DNA from: Spirochaetia bacterium
GTDB taxonomy: Bacteria > Spirochaetota > Spirochaetia > Sphaerochaetales > Sphaerochaetaceae
DNA: 47,900 bases
Assembly: GCA_900769955.1 (NCBI GenBank)
Contig: CAAGIP010000231.1
Span: 1 to 47,900 of the forward strand
Direction: 5' to 3'
Of this stretch, positions 20,010 through 28,397 are shown in pieces (the stretch's first letter is position 1; each line of letters opens with the position of its first letter). Under the pieces are notes generated by a model. The model saw only the letters and a program-made list of their open reading frames with translations, was not told the DNA's origin and searched no databases. A program made the position numbers and the translations under genes.

Positions 20010-20271
20010 AGTGTCCGCACTACGGGCTTTTCCGGTGTGCGAATTTGAGAGCCAAACCGACTGCACAATCGTGGCAGTGACAACGGTGGTTCCGGAAGTA
20101 GGTTTTTGATAGCTTAAACGAATGTCGGCCGTGACATGATCGCAGTCGACCTCTGGATCCCCTTTTGTTCGCCTCGATAATGCGATCAGTTTGTAACTCT
20201 GAAATCAGTAAAGGCTTGGGCCTTTATGACAATATTTTGATTTTGTGACATTAAGTCACAAGGAGGAACTG
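20010..20271 (+). promoter_or_regulatory. Long structured 5' leader of tuf
   Basis: About 260 nt without a gene. Visible stems: CGCAC/GTGCG near 20016-20041, TGATCGCA (20137-20144) with TGCGATCA (20181-20188), TAAAGGC (20209-20215) with GCCTTTA (20220-20226), and TTGTGAC (20243-20249) with GTCACAA (20255-20261). The last stem directly touches the SD GGAGG (20262-20266). It may tune tuf translation. The stretch 19915-19974 is AT-rich and empty. Confidence 0.55.
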
Positions 20272-21462
20272 ATGGCAAAGGAAAAATTCGAGAGAACCAA
20301 GCCACACGTAAACGTAGGTACTATTGGTCACGTTGACCATGGTAAGACCACACTCACAGCTGCTATCACATCACACTGTGCTAGACTCTTCGGTGATAAG
20401 GCTCTTGCTTACGATGCAATCGATAACGCACCGGAAGAAAAAGCTAGAGGTATCACCATCAACACCAGACACGTTGAGTACCAGTCAAAGAACCGCCACT
20501 ATGCACACGTTGACTGCCCGGGCCACGCTGACTATGTCAAGAACATGATCACCGGTGCTGCTCAGATGGATGGTGCTGTCATCGTAGTTGCTGCAACTGA
20601 CGGTGCAATGGCTCAGACAAAGGAGCACATCCTCCTCGCAAGACAGGTTGGTGTACCCTGTATCATCGTTTTCATCAACAAGTGCGATCAGGTTGACGAT
20701 CCTGAACTCATCGACCTCGTTGAGGAAGAGATGAGAGACCTCCTCACAGAGTATGGTTTCGACGGTGCTAACTGCCCTGTCGTCAGAGGTTCCGCTTACC
20801 AGGCAATGACCAACCCCGACGATCCCGCAGCTACAAAGTGCATTGACGATCTCCTCGACGCTATGGATTCCTACATCCCGCTTCCTGAGAGAGCAGTTGA
20901 TAAGCCCTTCCTCATGCCGATCGAAGACATCTTCTCAATCTCCGGCCGTGGTACAGTTGTTACAGGAAGAATCGAGTCTGGTGTCATCCACGTCAACGAT
21001 CCCGTTTCAATTGTCGGTATCAAGGAGACCAAGGACTCTGTCGTTACAGGTGTTGAGATGTTCAACAAGCTCCTCGACGAAGGTCAGGCAGGTGATAACA
21101 TCGGTGCTCTCCTCAGAGGTGTTGACAAGAAGGAAGTTGTCCGCGGACAGGTTCTCGCTAAGCCAAAATCAATCACACCGCACTCCAAGTTCACAGGTAC
21201 TGTATACGTACTGAGCAAGGAAGAGGGTGGTAGACACTCCCCATTCTTCTCCGGTTACAGACCTCAGTTCTACTTCAGAACAACCGATATCACAGGTACA
21301 GTCAACCTTCCTGCTGGTAAGGAAATGGTAATGCCTGGCGACCACACAGAGATCAACGTTGAGCTGATCCACAAGGTTGCTATGGATAAGGGTCTCCGCT
21401 TCGCTATCCGTGAGGGCGGCAGAACAGTCGCTTCCGGTCAGGTTACTGAGATTCAGGACTGA
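20272..21462 (+). CDS. tuf: Translation elongation factor Tu
   Basis: 396 aa from ATG 20272 after SD AAGGAGG; an upstream in-frame GTG at 20245 lies in the leader stem and is rejected. GTPase motifs: GHVDHGKT (residues 19-26), DCPGHADY, NKCD, and the switch I block with ARGITINTRHVEY. EF-Tu carries aminoacyl-tRNA to the ribosome. Codon use is highly biased, fitting an abundant protein. It heads the S10 cluster here, without fusA. Confidence 0.99.
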   Translation: MAKEKFERTKPHVNVGTIGHVDHGKTTLTAAITSHCARLFGDKALAYDAIDNAPEEKARGITINTRHVEYQSKNRHYAHVDCPGHADYVKNMITGAAQMDGAVIVVAATDGAMAQTKEHILLARQVGVPCIIVFINKCDQVDDPELIDLVEEEMRDLLTEYGFDGANCPVVRGSAYQAMTNPDDPAATKCIDDLLDAMDSYIPLPERAVDKPFLMPIEDIFSISGRGTVVTGRIESGVIHVNDPVSIVGIKETKDSVVTGVEMFNKLLDEGQAGDNIGALLRGVDKKEVVRGQVLAKPKSITPHSKFTGTVYVLSKEEGGRHSPFFSGYRPQFYFRTTDITGTVNLPAGKEMVMPGDHTEINVELIHKVAMDKGLRFAIREGGRTVASGQVTEIQD

Positions 21463-21477
21463 TTGACGTGATAACAA

Positions 21478-21503
21478 CTGTCAGGGCTCAAAAGCCCTGG
21501 CAG
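21478..21503 (+). other. Hairpin between tuf and rpsJ
   Basis: CTGTCAGGGCT (21478-21488) pairs with AGCCCTGGCAG (21493-21503), 11 bp with one T-G. It is followed by GATTAGATTTTT rather than an immediate T-run, so it is more likely a processing or mRNA-stability element than a full terminator. Confidence 0.65.
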
Positions 21504-21531
21504 GATTAGATTTTTGGAGATTTTTAGAAAA

Positions 21532-21840
21532 ATGGCTAATGAAAGAATTCGTGTAAAACTGAGAGGCTTTGATGTTGAACTCGTTGAGCAGAGCTCAAAG
21601 GCTATCGTTTCAACAGTTGTGAAAGCCGGTGCCAAGGTTTCCGGTCCTGTGCCTCTTCCGACACGTATCAATAAGTATACTGTCTTGAGATCACCTCATG
21701 TAAATAAGAAGGCTCGCGAACAGTTCGAGATGAGAACACACAAGAGATTGATTGACATTTTGGAGCCTACACCGAAGGTAGTAGAAGCCCTTATGAAACT
21801 CGAACTCCCTGCTGGTGTGGACGTTGAAATTAAACAGTGA
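21532..21840 (+). CDS. rpsJ: 30S ribosomal protein S10
   Basis: 102 aa from ATG 21532. A TTG at 21514 would add six odd residues and is not needed. Conserved RIRVKLRGFDVELVEQSSKAIV and the 3' block PLPTRINKYTVLRSPHVNKKAREQFEMRTHKR are present. S10 (NusE) also joins NusB and NusG in antitermination. It is the first gene of the classic S10 order after tuf. Confidence 0.98.
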   Translation: MANERIRVKLRGFDVELVEQSSKAIVSTVVKAGAKVSGPVPLPTRINKYTVLRSPHVNKKAREQFEMRTHKRLIDILEPTPKVVEALMKLELPAGVDVEIKQ

Positions 21841-21856
21841 GAAGTTGAGGTAAGAG

Positions 21857-22477
21857 ATGTTAGGGCTTATCGGCAAAAAAATAGGAATGACACAGGTATT
21901 TGACGCTAAGGGTGTTCTGACTCCTGTGACAGTTATAAAGATAGAGGACAATGTCGTTGTCGCGAACAGGACTGAAGAGAAGAATGGTTATACCGCAGCA
22001 GTCCTCGCAACAGGCGACATGAAGAAAGAGCGCGCTACAAAGCCGTATGCAGGACAGTTCGCTGATGTCTGCGATCCCAAGAAGACCGTCATGGAGATGA
22101 GGGATTTCGAGAGCGACGTCAAGGTCGGTGATGTACTCGGCGTGGATATGTTCAAGGATATCGCATTCGTTGACGTGACCGGTACCTCAAAAGGTAAGGG
22201 TTATCAGGGCGGTATGAAGCGCTATGGTTTCGGCGGTGGACGTGCAACTCACGGTTCAAAGTTCCACAGAGACCTCGGCGGTACGGCAATGTCCTCAACA
22301 CCTGCCCGCACCTTCAAGGGCCACAGAATGGCAGGTCATATGGGTAATGAGAAGACCACCGTCCAGAATCTCAAGGTGGTTGCGGTAGACAGTGAGATGC
22401 AGGTACTCATGGTCAAGGGTGCAATTCCCGGACCTACTCAGAGCACTGTCATCGTCAGAAAAGCGATTAAGAAGTAG
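21857..22477 (+). CDS. rplC: 50S ribosomal protein L3
   Basis: 206 aa. It has GLIGKKIGMTQVFDAKGVLTPVTVI at the start and GTSKGKGYQGGMKRYGFGGGRATHGSKFHRDLGG, the long extension that reaches towards the peptidyl-transferase centre. It lies 16 bp after rpsJ and abuts rplD. Confidence 0.98.
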   Translation: MLGLIGKKIGMTQVFDAKGVLTPVTVIKIEDNVVVANRTEEKNGYTAAVLATGDMKKERATKPYAGQFADVCDPKKTVMEMRDFESDVKVGDVLGVDMFKDIAFVDVTGTSKGKGYQGGMKRYGFGGGRATHGSKFHRDLGGTAMSSTPARTFKGHRMAGHMGNEKTTVQNLKVVAVDSEMQVLMVKGAIPGPTQSTVIVRKAIKK

Positions 22478-22488
22478 TGGGGCGACAT

Positions 22489-23118
22489 ATGGAAGCAAAA
22501 GTTTATTCAACTTCAGCTAAAGAGATCCGCACATGCGAACTCAATGAAGAGGTTTTCGGAAGGGAAGTCTCTGACGGTGCGATCTACTACGCTGTAAACA
22601 ACGAACTCGCTAACCGTCGTGTTGGCACTGCATGCACAAAGACACGTGCTGAAGTAAACTACAGCAATACAAAGCCTTTCAAGCAGAAGGGTACAGGTAG
22701 CGCCCGCCGCGGTGACAAGAAGTCACCTGTCATGGTCGGCGGTGGCACGATCTTCGGACCGAAGCCGCGTGATTACTCCTGGACGATGCCCAAGAAGGTC
22801 AAGCGCCTTGCTTACAAGAGCCTCCTGAGCCTCGGCGTACAGGAAGACCGCCTTGTGATCGTTGAGGATTTCACCAGCGAGAACGGTAAGACCAAGGATC
22901 TTGCTCAGATCATGAAAGCGTTTGATACAGAGAACCAGAGAACGGTCATCATCATGAAGGATGACGATGCGATGCTCCGCCGCTCTGCAAGGAACATCCC
23001 TTACCTTCATGTTCTTGCATACGACAAGCTTTCCGCAAAAGAACTCCTTTACGGAAGGAAGATCCTCGTTCTTGAGAGTGCAGCTGTGGAACTTGGTAAG
23101 TTCTATGGTGAGAGATAA
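22489..23118 (+). CDS. rplD: 50S ribosomal protein L4
   Basis: 209 aa from ATG 22489, with GTGGGG as SD; a GTG at 22477 overlapping the rplC stop would add four residues and is less likely. RRVGTACTKTRAEVNYS and KPFKQKGTGSARRGDKKSPVMVGGG form the loop that lines the exit tunnel. In E. coli, L4 represses the S10 operon; nothing in the visible leader proves this here. Confidence 0.97.
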   Translation: MEAKVYSTSAKEIRTCELNEEVFGREVSDGAIYYAVNNELANRRVGTACTKTRAEVNYSNTKPFKQKGTGSARRGDKKSPVMVGGGTIFGPKPRDYSWTMPKKVKRLAYKSLLSLGVQEDRLVIVEDFTSENGKTKDLAQIMKAFDTENQRTVIIMKDDDAMLRRSARNIPYLHVLAYDKLSAKELLYGRKILVLESAAVELGKFYGER

Positions 23119-23129
23119 GGGTTAGTAAG

Positions 23130-23432
23130 ATGAGAGCAGATCAGGTAATCATTGAACCAATTGTGAGCGAGAAGTCAACAATCGCTCGTGAGAATGTTTG
23201 CAAGAAGTACACATTCCGCGTCAACCCTCAGGCTAACAAGTTTGAGATCATGGCTGCGGTCAAGGAGATCTTCAAGGTCGAAGTGGAATCCTGCAATGTT
23301 ATGAATATGAAAGGCAAGCCCAAGTATTCAAGAGGTAAGGGCGGTTACATCAAGGGAACCACTTCCTCATGGAAGAAGGCTGTCGTGACTTTGGCCAAGG
23401 GTCAGTCCATCTCGGCCATTGAAGGCGTATAA
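23130..23432 (+). CDS. rplW: 50S ribosomal protein L23
   Basis: 100 aa. IIEPIVSEKSTIARENVCKKYTFRV and NKFEIMAAVKEIFKVEVESCNVMNMKGK are the family blocks. L23 sits at the tunnel exit and docks trigger factor and SRP. It lies 11 bp after rplD. Confidence 0.97.
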   Translation: MRADQVIIEPIVSEKSTIARENVCKKYTFRVNPQANKFEIMAAVKEIFKVEVESCNVMNMKGKPKYSRGKGGYIKGTTSSWKKAVVTLAKGQSISAIEGV

Positions 23433-23447
23433 GGGGAGAGAGTTAAA

Positions 23448-24272
23448 ATGGCTTTGAAATCATATAAACCCAATACTCCGGGCCTTCGCCAGAAGACCGT
23501 TCTGGTGAACAGCGAAATCACAGCTGTCAAGCCGGAGAAGTCTCTCACAACCAGCCTTAACAAGACTGCTGGACGTGATACTTTCGGTCGCATCAGCGTA
23601 AGACGCAGAGGCGGCGGTCACAAGAGAGCTTATCGTATCATCGACTTTAAGCGCAGCAAGACTGGCGTACCCGGTGTCGTAAAGACTATCGAATACGATC
23701 CGAACAGAAGCGTTAACATCGCTCTCGTGTTCTATGCTGACGGTGAGAAGAGATACATCCTCGCTCCGAAGGGAATCAAGGTCGGTATGACCGTTGTCGC
23801 AGGACCCAGCGCTCCTCTGACAGTCGGTAATGCTCTTCCCCTGAAGAACATCCCCCTCGGTCTTACCGTTCACAACGTTGAACTCACACTCGGCCGCGGC
23901 GGTCAGCTCGTAAGATCCGCAGGTGTAGGCGCAACAGTCATTGCAAAAGAAGGTGACTATGTCACACTCCGCCTCCCCTCAGGTGAAATGAGAATGGTCT
24001 TCGGTGAGTGTATGGCAACAATCGGTGAGCTCGGTAACGAGGATCACATGAACGTTTCCCTCGGTAAAGCCGGTGCATCCCGTCACCTTGGCAGAAGACC
24101 TAAGGTCCGCGGTGTCGTCATGAACCCGATCGATCACCCGCATGGTGGTGGTGAAGGTAAGACTGCTGCCGGACGCCATCCTGTCACTCCGTGGGGCAAG
24201 CCGACCAAGGGTGCGAAGACTCGTTCTAAGAAGAACCCTTCCAACGCATTCATCGTTAAGAAGCGCAAGTAG
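23448..24272 (+). CDS. rplB: 50S ribosomal protein L2
   Basis: 274 aa, full length. Conserved GRISVRRRGGGHKRAYRIIDFKR, and the C-terminal block with RGVVMNPIDHPHGGGEGKTAAGRHPVTPWG, which includes the histidine linked to peptidyl-transferase function. SD GGGGAGAG precedes the ATG. Confidence 0.98.
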   Translation: MALKSYKPNTPGLRQKTVLVNSEITAVKPEKSLTTSLNKTAGRDTFGRISVRRRGGGHKRAYRIIDFKRSKTGVPGVVKTIEYDPNRSVNIALVFYADGEKRYILAPKGIKVGMTVVAGPSAPLTVGNALPLKNIPLGLTVHNVELTLGRGGQLVRSAGVGATVIAKEGDYVTLRLPSGEMRMVFGECMATIGELGNEDHMNVSLGKAGASRHLGRRPKVRGVVMNPIDHPHGGGEGKTAAGRHPVTPWGKPTKGAKTRSKKNPSNAFIVKKRK

Positions 24273-24284
24273 TAGGAGAAACAA

Positions 24285-24557
24285 ATGGCAAGGTCAATTA
24301 AGAAAGGCCCTTTTGTTGACGACAGTCTTCTCAAAAGGGTAGAAGCATCTAATAAAGCTGGTCAGAAGCAGATGATCAAGACTTACTCAAGAAGCAGTGT
24401 GATCATCCCGGACATGGTTGGTTTTACCATCTCTGTTTACAACGGTAAGACCTGGATTCCAGTGTTCGTCACAGAAAACCTCGTAGGTCACAAGCTCGGT
24501 GAGTTCGCTCCTACACGTATCTTCCGTGGCCATGCATCTGACAAGAAGGGTAAATAA
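24285..24557 (+). CDS. rpsS: 30S ribosomal protein S19
   Basis: 90 aa. ARSIKKGPFVDDSLLKRVE and SRSSVIIPDMVGFTISVYNGK...LVGHKLGEFAPTR are diagnostic. It binds the head of the 30S subunit with S13. It lies 12 bp after rplB. Confidence 0.98.
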   Translation: MARSIKKGPFVDDSLLKRVEASNKAGQKQMIKTYSRSSVIIPDMVGFTISVYNGKTWIPVFVTENLVGHKLGEFAPTRIFRGHASDKKGK

Positions 24558-24566
24558 TAGGTAAGA

Positions 24567-24932
24567 ATGATGGAAACTAAGAAAGGTTATCAAGCAATTG
24601 CTAAGTTTTTACTGGTTTCACCTTCAAAGGTCCGCCCCGTCGCTAACCTGGTTAGAGGCAAGGCTTACCCCGAAGCAGTGGCCATTCTTGAAGCAATGCC
24701 CCAGAAAGGCGCACGCCTTATTCTGAAAGTTCTCAAGTCCGCAGGTGCAAATGCTCTGAACAGCAACAGAAAACTCGATGAGGATTCACTCTATGTCGCT
24801 GCTCTCATGGTTGATGACGGTCCCCGCCTCAAGAGAGTGTGGGCTCGCTCCCACGGAAAACGTGACATCCTCTTAAAGAGAATGTCTCATATTACCGTTG
24901 TTGTCGACGAGAAAGTTAAGGTAGGTAAGTAA
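24567..24932 (+). CDS. rplV: 50S ribosomal protein L22
   Basis: 121 aa (ATG 24567; the adjacent second ATG 24570 is an equal choice). VSPSKVRPVANLVRGKAYPEAVAIL and the tunnel hairpin with GPRLKRVWARSHGKRD are present. The stop TAA shares its last A with the rpsC start (TAATG), so the genes are translationally coupled. Confidence 0.97.
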   Translation: MMETKKGYQAIAKFLLVSPSKVRPVANLVRGKAYPEAVAILEAMPQKGARLILKVLKSAGANALNSNRKLDEDSLYVAALMVDDGPRLKRVWARSHGKRDILLKRMSHITVVVDEKVKVGK

Positions 24933-25633
24933 TGGGACAGAAAGTTAATCCGATCGGACTCAGACTCGGTGTCAACAAGACATGGAAGTCAAAGTGGTAT
25001 GTCGATCCCAGGGAATATGCGGATACCCTCCACGAGGATCTCGTCCTCAGAAAGGCACTTCTCGCTTGTCCTGAGGTCCAGGGTGCGGATATCGCAGATG
25101 TTGAGATCGTCCGCAAGCCGCAGCGCATCACACTGAACATCGCAACTGCACGCCCAGGCATCATCATCGGTGCAAAGGGTGCAAACGTTGAGAAGCTCAG
25201 CGAGTCACTGCAGAAGCTCACAGACAAGAAGGTTCAGATCAAGATCAAGGAGATCAAGAAGCCTGAAGTCGATGCACAGCTCATTGCTCTCTCAGTTGCA
25301 AAGCAGCTCGAGAACAGAGGTGCTTTCCGCCGCGTTATGAAGAACTGCGTCTCACGCGCGATCACAGGCGGTGCTCAGGGTATCAAGATCAAGTGCTCCG
25401 GACGTCTCGGAGGAGCTGAAATCGCAAGATCAGAGTGGATGAAGGAAGGAAGAGTACCTCTTCACACCCTCCGCTCAGATATCGATTACGGCTTTGCCAC
25501 CGCGAACACTTCCTTCGGTGCCATCGGTATCAAGGTCTGGGTCTTCAACGGTGAGATCTATGATCATGCATCAACAGAAGAGGATGCAGGCGGTGTTCTC
25601 AAGAAGAAGACCGATGATGCTTCAAGGAGTTAG
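24932..25633 (+). CDS. rpsC: 30S ribosomal protein S3
   Basis: 233 aa. GQKVNPIGLRLGVNKTWKS at the start, the KH domain with RPGIIIGAKGANVEKL, and the C-terminal domain with SGRLGGAEIARSEWMKEGRVPLHTLRSDIDYG. It helps form the mRNA entry tunnel. It overlaps rplV by one base and lies 2 bp before rplP. Confidence 0.98.
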   Translation: MGQKVNPIGLRLGVNKTWKSKWYVDPREYADTLHEDLVLRKALLACPEVQGADIADVEIVRKPQRITLNIATARPGIIIGAKGANVEKLSESLQKLTDKKVQIKIKEIKKPEVDAQLIALSVAKQLENRGAFRRVMKNCVSRAITGGAQGIKIKCSGRLGGAEIARSEWMKEGRVPLHTLRSDIDYGFATANTSFGAIGIKVWVFNGEIYDHASTEEDAGGVLKKKTDDASRS

Positions 25634-25635
25634 TC

Positions 25636-26052
25636 ATGCTTAGTCCAAAGAGAATTAAATACAGAAAAAAGCAGCGCGGTACCCGCGATGCAGTAGCTCA
25701 CAGAGGTAACACTCTGGCATTTGGCGAATATGGTCTCATGGCTACAGAGCCCCTCTGGATCACAAACCGCCAGATTGAGGCTGCCCGTGTCGCCATGACT
25801 CGTCACGTAAAGCGTGGCGGTAAGGTCTGGATCCGTATCTTCCCTGACATGCCGTACACAAAGAAGCCGGCTGAAACAAGACAGGGTAACGGTAAGGGCG
25901 CTCCGGAAGGATGGGTTGCAGTTGTAAAGACAGGTGCGATCATGTTCGAGATGGGCGGCGTTGATGAGACTCTCGCAAGGGAAGCTCTCGAGCTCGCAGC
26001 ATCCAAACTTCCGATCAAGACGAAGTTCGTCTCCAGAGCAGCACAGGAGTGA
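25636..26052 (+). CDS. rplP: 50S ribosomal protein L16
   Basis: 138 aa. MLSPKRIKYRKKQRG...GNTLAFGEYGLMA, RVAMTRHVKRGGKVWIRIFPD and the C-terminal ARKAL-like segment (LAREALELAASKLPIKTKFV) match L16, which sits near the A-site tRNA elbow. Confidence 0.98.
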   Translation: MLSPKRIKYRKKQRGTRDAVAHRGNTLAFGEYGLMATEPLWITNRQIEAARVAMTRHVKRGGKVWIRIFPDMPYTKKPAETRQGNGKGAPEGWVAVVKTGAIMFEMGGVDETLAREALELAASKLPIKTKFVSRAAQE

Positions 26053-26065
26053 GGAGTAAAGCAAA

Positions 26066-26272
26066 ATGAAAAAGAACATCAAGAAAATGACTTACGCCGA
26101 GCTTACTGCAGAGCGTGAAAAGCTCAGAAAGGAGCACCTCGACCTCAGAATGCAGAAGGTTCTCGGTCACCTTGACAACCCTCTCGCACTCAGAACAGTC
26201 AAGAGGGACATCGCCCGCCTGAACACTCTGATTCACGCACAAGACATTGGCATTGCCAAGGCATCCAAGTAG
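26066..26272 (+). CDS. rpmC: 50S ribosomal protein L29
   Basis: 68 aa, two-helix protein. KMTYAELTAEREKLRKEHLDLRMQKVLGHLDNPLALRTVKRDIARL is the family core. It neighbours L23 at the tunnel exit. SD is GGAG. Confidence 0.96.
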   Translation: MKKNIKKMTYAELTAEREKLRKEHLDLRMQKVLGHLDNPLALRTVKRDIARLNTLIHAQDIGIAKASK

Positions 26273-26283
26273 AGAGGCTAGAA

Positions 26284-26535
26284 ATGGAAGCTAGAAAGAA
26301 ATCTTTTAACGGTATTGTAGTGAGCGACAAGATGGACAAGACCATCGTTGTTGAGGTTACCAATAGAACCCTTCACCCTCTCTACAAGAAGTACGTTAAC
26401 AGTACTAAGAAGATCAAGGCTCATGACGAGAAGAATGATGCTCATGTCGGCGACACAGTTACAGTCGTAGAGTGCCGCCACCTCAGCAAGGACAAGTGCT
26501 GGAGACTTGAGAAGATCGTCGAGAGAGCTCGCTAA
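26284..26535 (+). CDS. rpsQ: 30S ribosomal protein S17
   Basis: 83 aa OB-fold protein. RKKSFNGIVVSDKMDKTIVVEVTNRTLHPLYKKYV and the conserved GDTVTVVECRHLSKDKCWRL are seen. It is an early assembly protein of the 30S body. Confidence 0.97.
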   Translation: MEARKKSFNGIVVSDKMDKTIVVEVTNRTLHPLYKKYVNSTKKIKAHDEKNDAHVGDTVTVVECRHLSKDKCWRLEKIVERAR

Positions 26536-26546
26536 GGAGAACTGTT

Positions 26547-26912
26547 ATGGTACAGATGCAGACTTATTTGAACGTAGCGGACAACAGCGGTGCAAAGCGC
26601 GTGCAGTGCATCAAGGTCCTCGGCGGCAGCCATAGATATGTTGCTTCAGTCGGCGACATCATCGTGGTCGCTGTCAAGGATGCTCTTCCGAACGGTGCCA
26701 TCAAGAAGGGCGACGTTCTGAAGGCCGTTATCGTCCGTACTAAGAAGGAATACCGCAGACCTGACGGTACCTATATCAGGTTCGATGACAACGCATGCGT
26801 TATCATCGATGCCAACAATAACCCACGCGGTAAGCGTATCTTTGGCCCGGTAGCACGTGAGCTCCGTGACGGCTATATGAAGATCGTTTCACTCGCACCG
26901 GAAGTGTTGTAG
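26547..26912 (+). CDS. rplN: 50S ribosomal protein L14
   Basis: 121 aa; start ATG 26547 gives the normal N-terminus (VQMQTYLNVADNSGAKRVQCIKVLGG). VVRTKKEYRRPDG-like block and FGPVARELR...KIVSLAPEVL end match. It forms bridge B8 with the small subunit. Confidence 0.97.
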   Translation: MVQMQTYLNVADNSGAKRVQCIKVLGGSHRYVASVGDIIVVAVKDALPNGAIKKGDVLKAVIVRTKKEYRRPDGTYIRFDDNACVIIDANNNPRGKRIFGPVARELRDGYMKIVSLAPEVL

Positions 26913-26923
26913 GAGAAAAACAC

Positions 26924-27223
26924 ATGAGACTTAAGAAAAACGACACAGTCAAGATTATTGCAGGTAAGGACAAAGGCAAGATCGGTAAGATTGTGAAGAT
27001 CAACCCCGAAACAGAAAGGGTTATCGTCCAGGGTGCTAACATGGTCACAAAGACCATCAAGAAGAAGAACCCACAGGATAAGGGCGGTATCATGGTTGTT
27101 GAAGCTCCGATCCACGTTTCAAACGTCGCTCTTGTAAGCAAGGACAAGACCTCAAGGATCGGATACAAGTTCGAGGACGGAAAGAAAGTCCGTTATGCAA
27201 AGAAGACAGGAGAGGTGCTCTAA
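26924..27223 (+). CDS. rplX: 50S ribosomal protein L24
   Basis: 99 aa with a KOW motif (NDTVKIIAGKDKGKIGKIVKI) and the VIVQGANMVTKTIKKKNPQ block. It starts 50S assembly. The stop lies one base before the rplE start. Confidence 0.97.
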   Translation: MRLKKNDTVKIIAGKDKGKIGKIVKINPETERVIVQGANMVTKTIKKKNPQDKGGIMVVEAPIHVSNVALVSKDKTSRIGYKFEDGKKVRYAKKTGEVL

Positions 27224-27224
27224 G

Positions 27225-27779
27225 ATGGCTGAAAAGTTTATCCCCAATTTCAAAGTGAAATACACCGAGACAGTTGCACCTGAGCTGATGAAGGAGTTCG
27301 GTTACTCCTCCGTCATGCAGATTCCTGCCATCGAGAAAATCACAGTATCTGTCGGCGTCGGTGAAGCGACGACCAACAAGAAGCTCCTGGACGCAGCTGT
27401 CAAGGAACTCGAGCAGATCACAGGTCAGCACGTCGTGAAGACCAGGGCACGCAAGTCCATCGCTAACTTCAAGGTCAGGGAAGGACAGGAAATCGGTGCA
27501 ATGGTTACACTCAGAGGCGACAACATGTGGTACTTCCTCGAGAGACTCATCAGCATCGCGCTCCCTCGTGTCAAGGACTTTAAAGGTGTCAATCCCAATG
27601 CCTTCGACGGTCACGGAAACTACTCTCTCGGCATCACCGAGCAGATCATCTTCCCTGAGATTGACTTCGATAAGATCGAAAGGGTTAGCGGCCTCAACGT
27701 TGCAATCGTCACTACTGCTAACACTGACGAGGAAGCATTTGCCCTGCTGAAGAAGCTCGGCATGCCGTTTGCTAAATAA
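27225..27779 (+). CDS. rplE: 50S ribosomal protein L5
   Basis: 184 aa from ATG 27225, one base after the rplX stop; an upstream in-frame start inside rplX (27195) is rejected. MQIPAIEKITVSVGVGEA, KTRARKSIANFKVREGQEIGAMVTLRG and NYSLGITEQIIFPEIDFDK are L5 signatures. It binds 5S rRNA. Confidence 0.97.
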   Translation: MAEKFIPNFKVKYTETVAPELMKEFGYSSVMQIPAIEKITVSVGVGEATTNKKLLDAAVKELEQITGQHVVKTRARKSIANFKVREGQEIGAMVTLRGDNMWYFLERLISIALPRVKDFKGVNPNAFDGHGNYSLGITEQIIFPEIDFDKIERVSGLNVAIVTTANTDEEAFALLKKLGMPFAK

Positions 27780-27791
27780 GGAGCTTTTTCA

Positions 27792-27977
27792 ATGGCAAAG
27801 AAGTCTTTAATCGTTAAATGTAACAAGGACCCGAAGTTCTCAACGCGTTCTTACAACCGCTGCAGAATCTGCGGACGTCCCCGTGGATATATGCGCAAGT
27901 TTGATATGTGCAGGGTCTGCTTCCGCAAACTTGCAAGTGAAGGCCAGATCCCTGGCGTTACCAAATCTAGCTGGTAG
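27792..27977 (+). CDS. rpsN: 30S ribosomal protein S14, zinc-binding type
   Basis: 61 aa, the short C+ form. Four cysteines (Cys24, Cys27, Cys40, Cys43 in CRICGRPRGYMRKFDMCRVC) form an intact zinc site, in contrast to the degraded site of L33 in this genome. The C-terminus GQIPGVTKSSW is typical. Confidence 0.97.
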   Translation: MAKKSLIVKCNKDPKFSTRSYNRCRICGRPRGYMRKFDMCRVCFRKLASEGQIPGVTKSSW

Positions 27978-27987
27978 GAGTAGAGAT

Positions 27988-28386
27988 ATGGCAGTAAGTG
28001 ATCCAATTGCTGATATGCTGACTAAGATCAGAAATGCTAGTCTGGCAAAGCACGAGAAAGTAGATATTTCAACTAGCAAGATGAAGCTCCAGATCATCAA
28101 GATCATGAAGAACGAAGGCTTCATCAAGAACTTCAAGAAGGTAACCAAGGATAACATGTCCGTTATCAGGGTTTACCTCAAGTACGATGATGCTCAGGCA
28201 CCGGTCATCCACGGTCTCGAGCGTATCTCCACACCGGGTCGCCGTGTTTACAGCGGTTACAAGGATATGCCCCGTGTCTATAACGGTCACGGTGTTGTGG
28301 TAGTCTCATCTTCAACCGGCGTCATCACCGGCAAGAAGGCCACTGAGAACAAAGTCGGCGGCGAACTGATCTGCACGATCTGGTAA
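27988..28386 (+). CDS. rpsH: 30S ribosomal protein S8
   Basis: 132 aa from ATG 27988; longer in-frame versions starting inside rpsN are artefacts. DPIADMLTKIRNASLAKHEKVDISTSKMK and the C-terminal STSTG-type block (VVVSSSTGVITGKKA...GGELICTIW) are present. In E. coli, S8 represses the spc operon via rplE mRNA. Confidence 0.97.
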   Translation: MAVSDPIADMLTKIRNASLAKHEKVDISTSKMKLQIIKIMKNEGFIKNFKKVTKDNMSVIRVYLKYDDAQAPVIHGLERISTPGRRVYSGYKDMPRVYNGHGVVVVSSSTGVITGKKATENKVGGELICTIW

Positions 28387-28397
28387 GGGAGGAATAA

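Noticed and set aside
27883..28386. 167-aa version of rpsH starting inside rpsN
   Set aside because: The first 35 residues are an off-frame reading of rpsN; S8 starts normally at ATG 27988.
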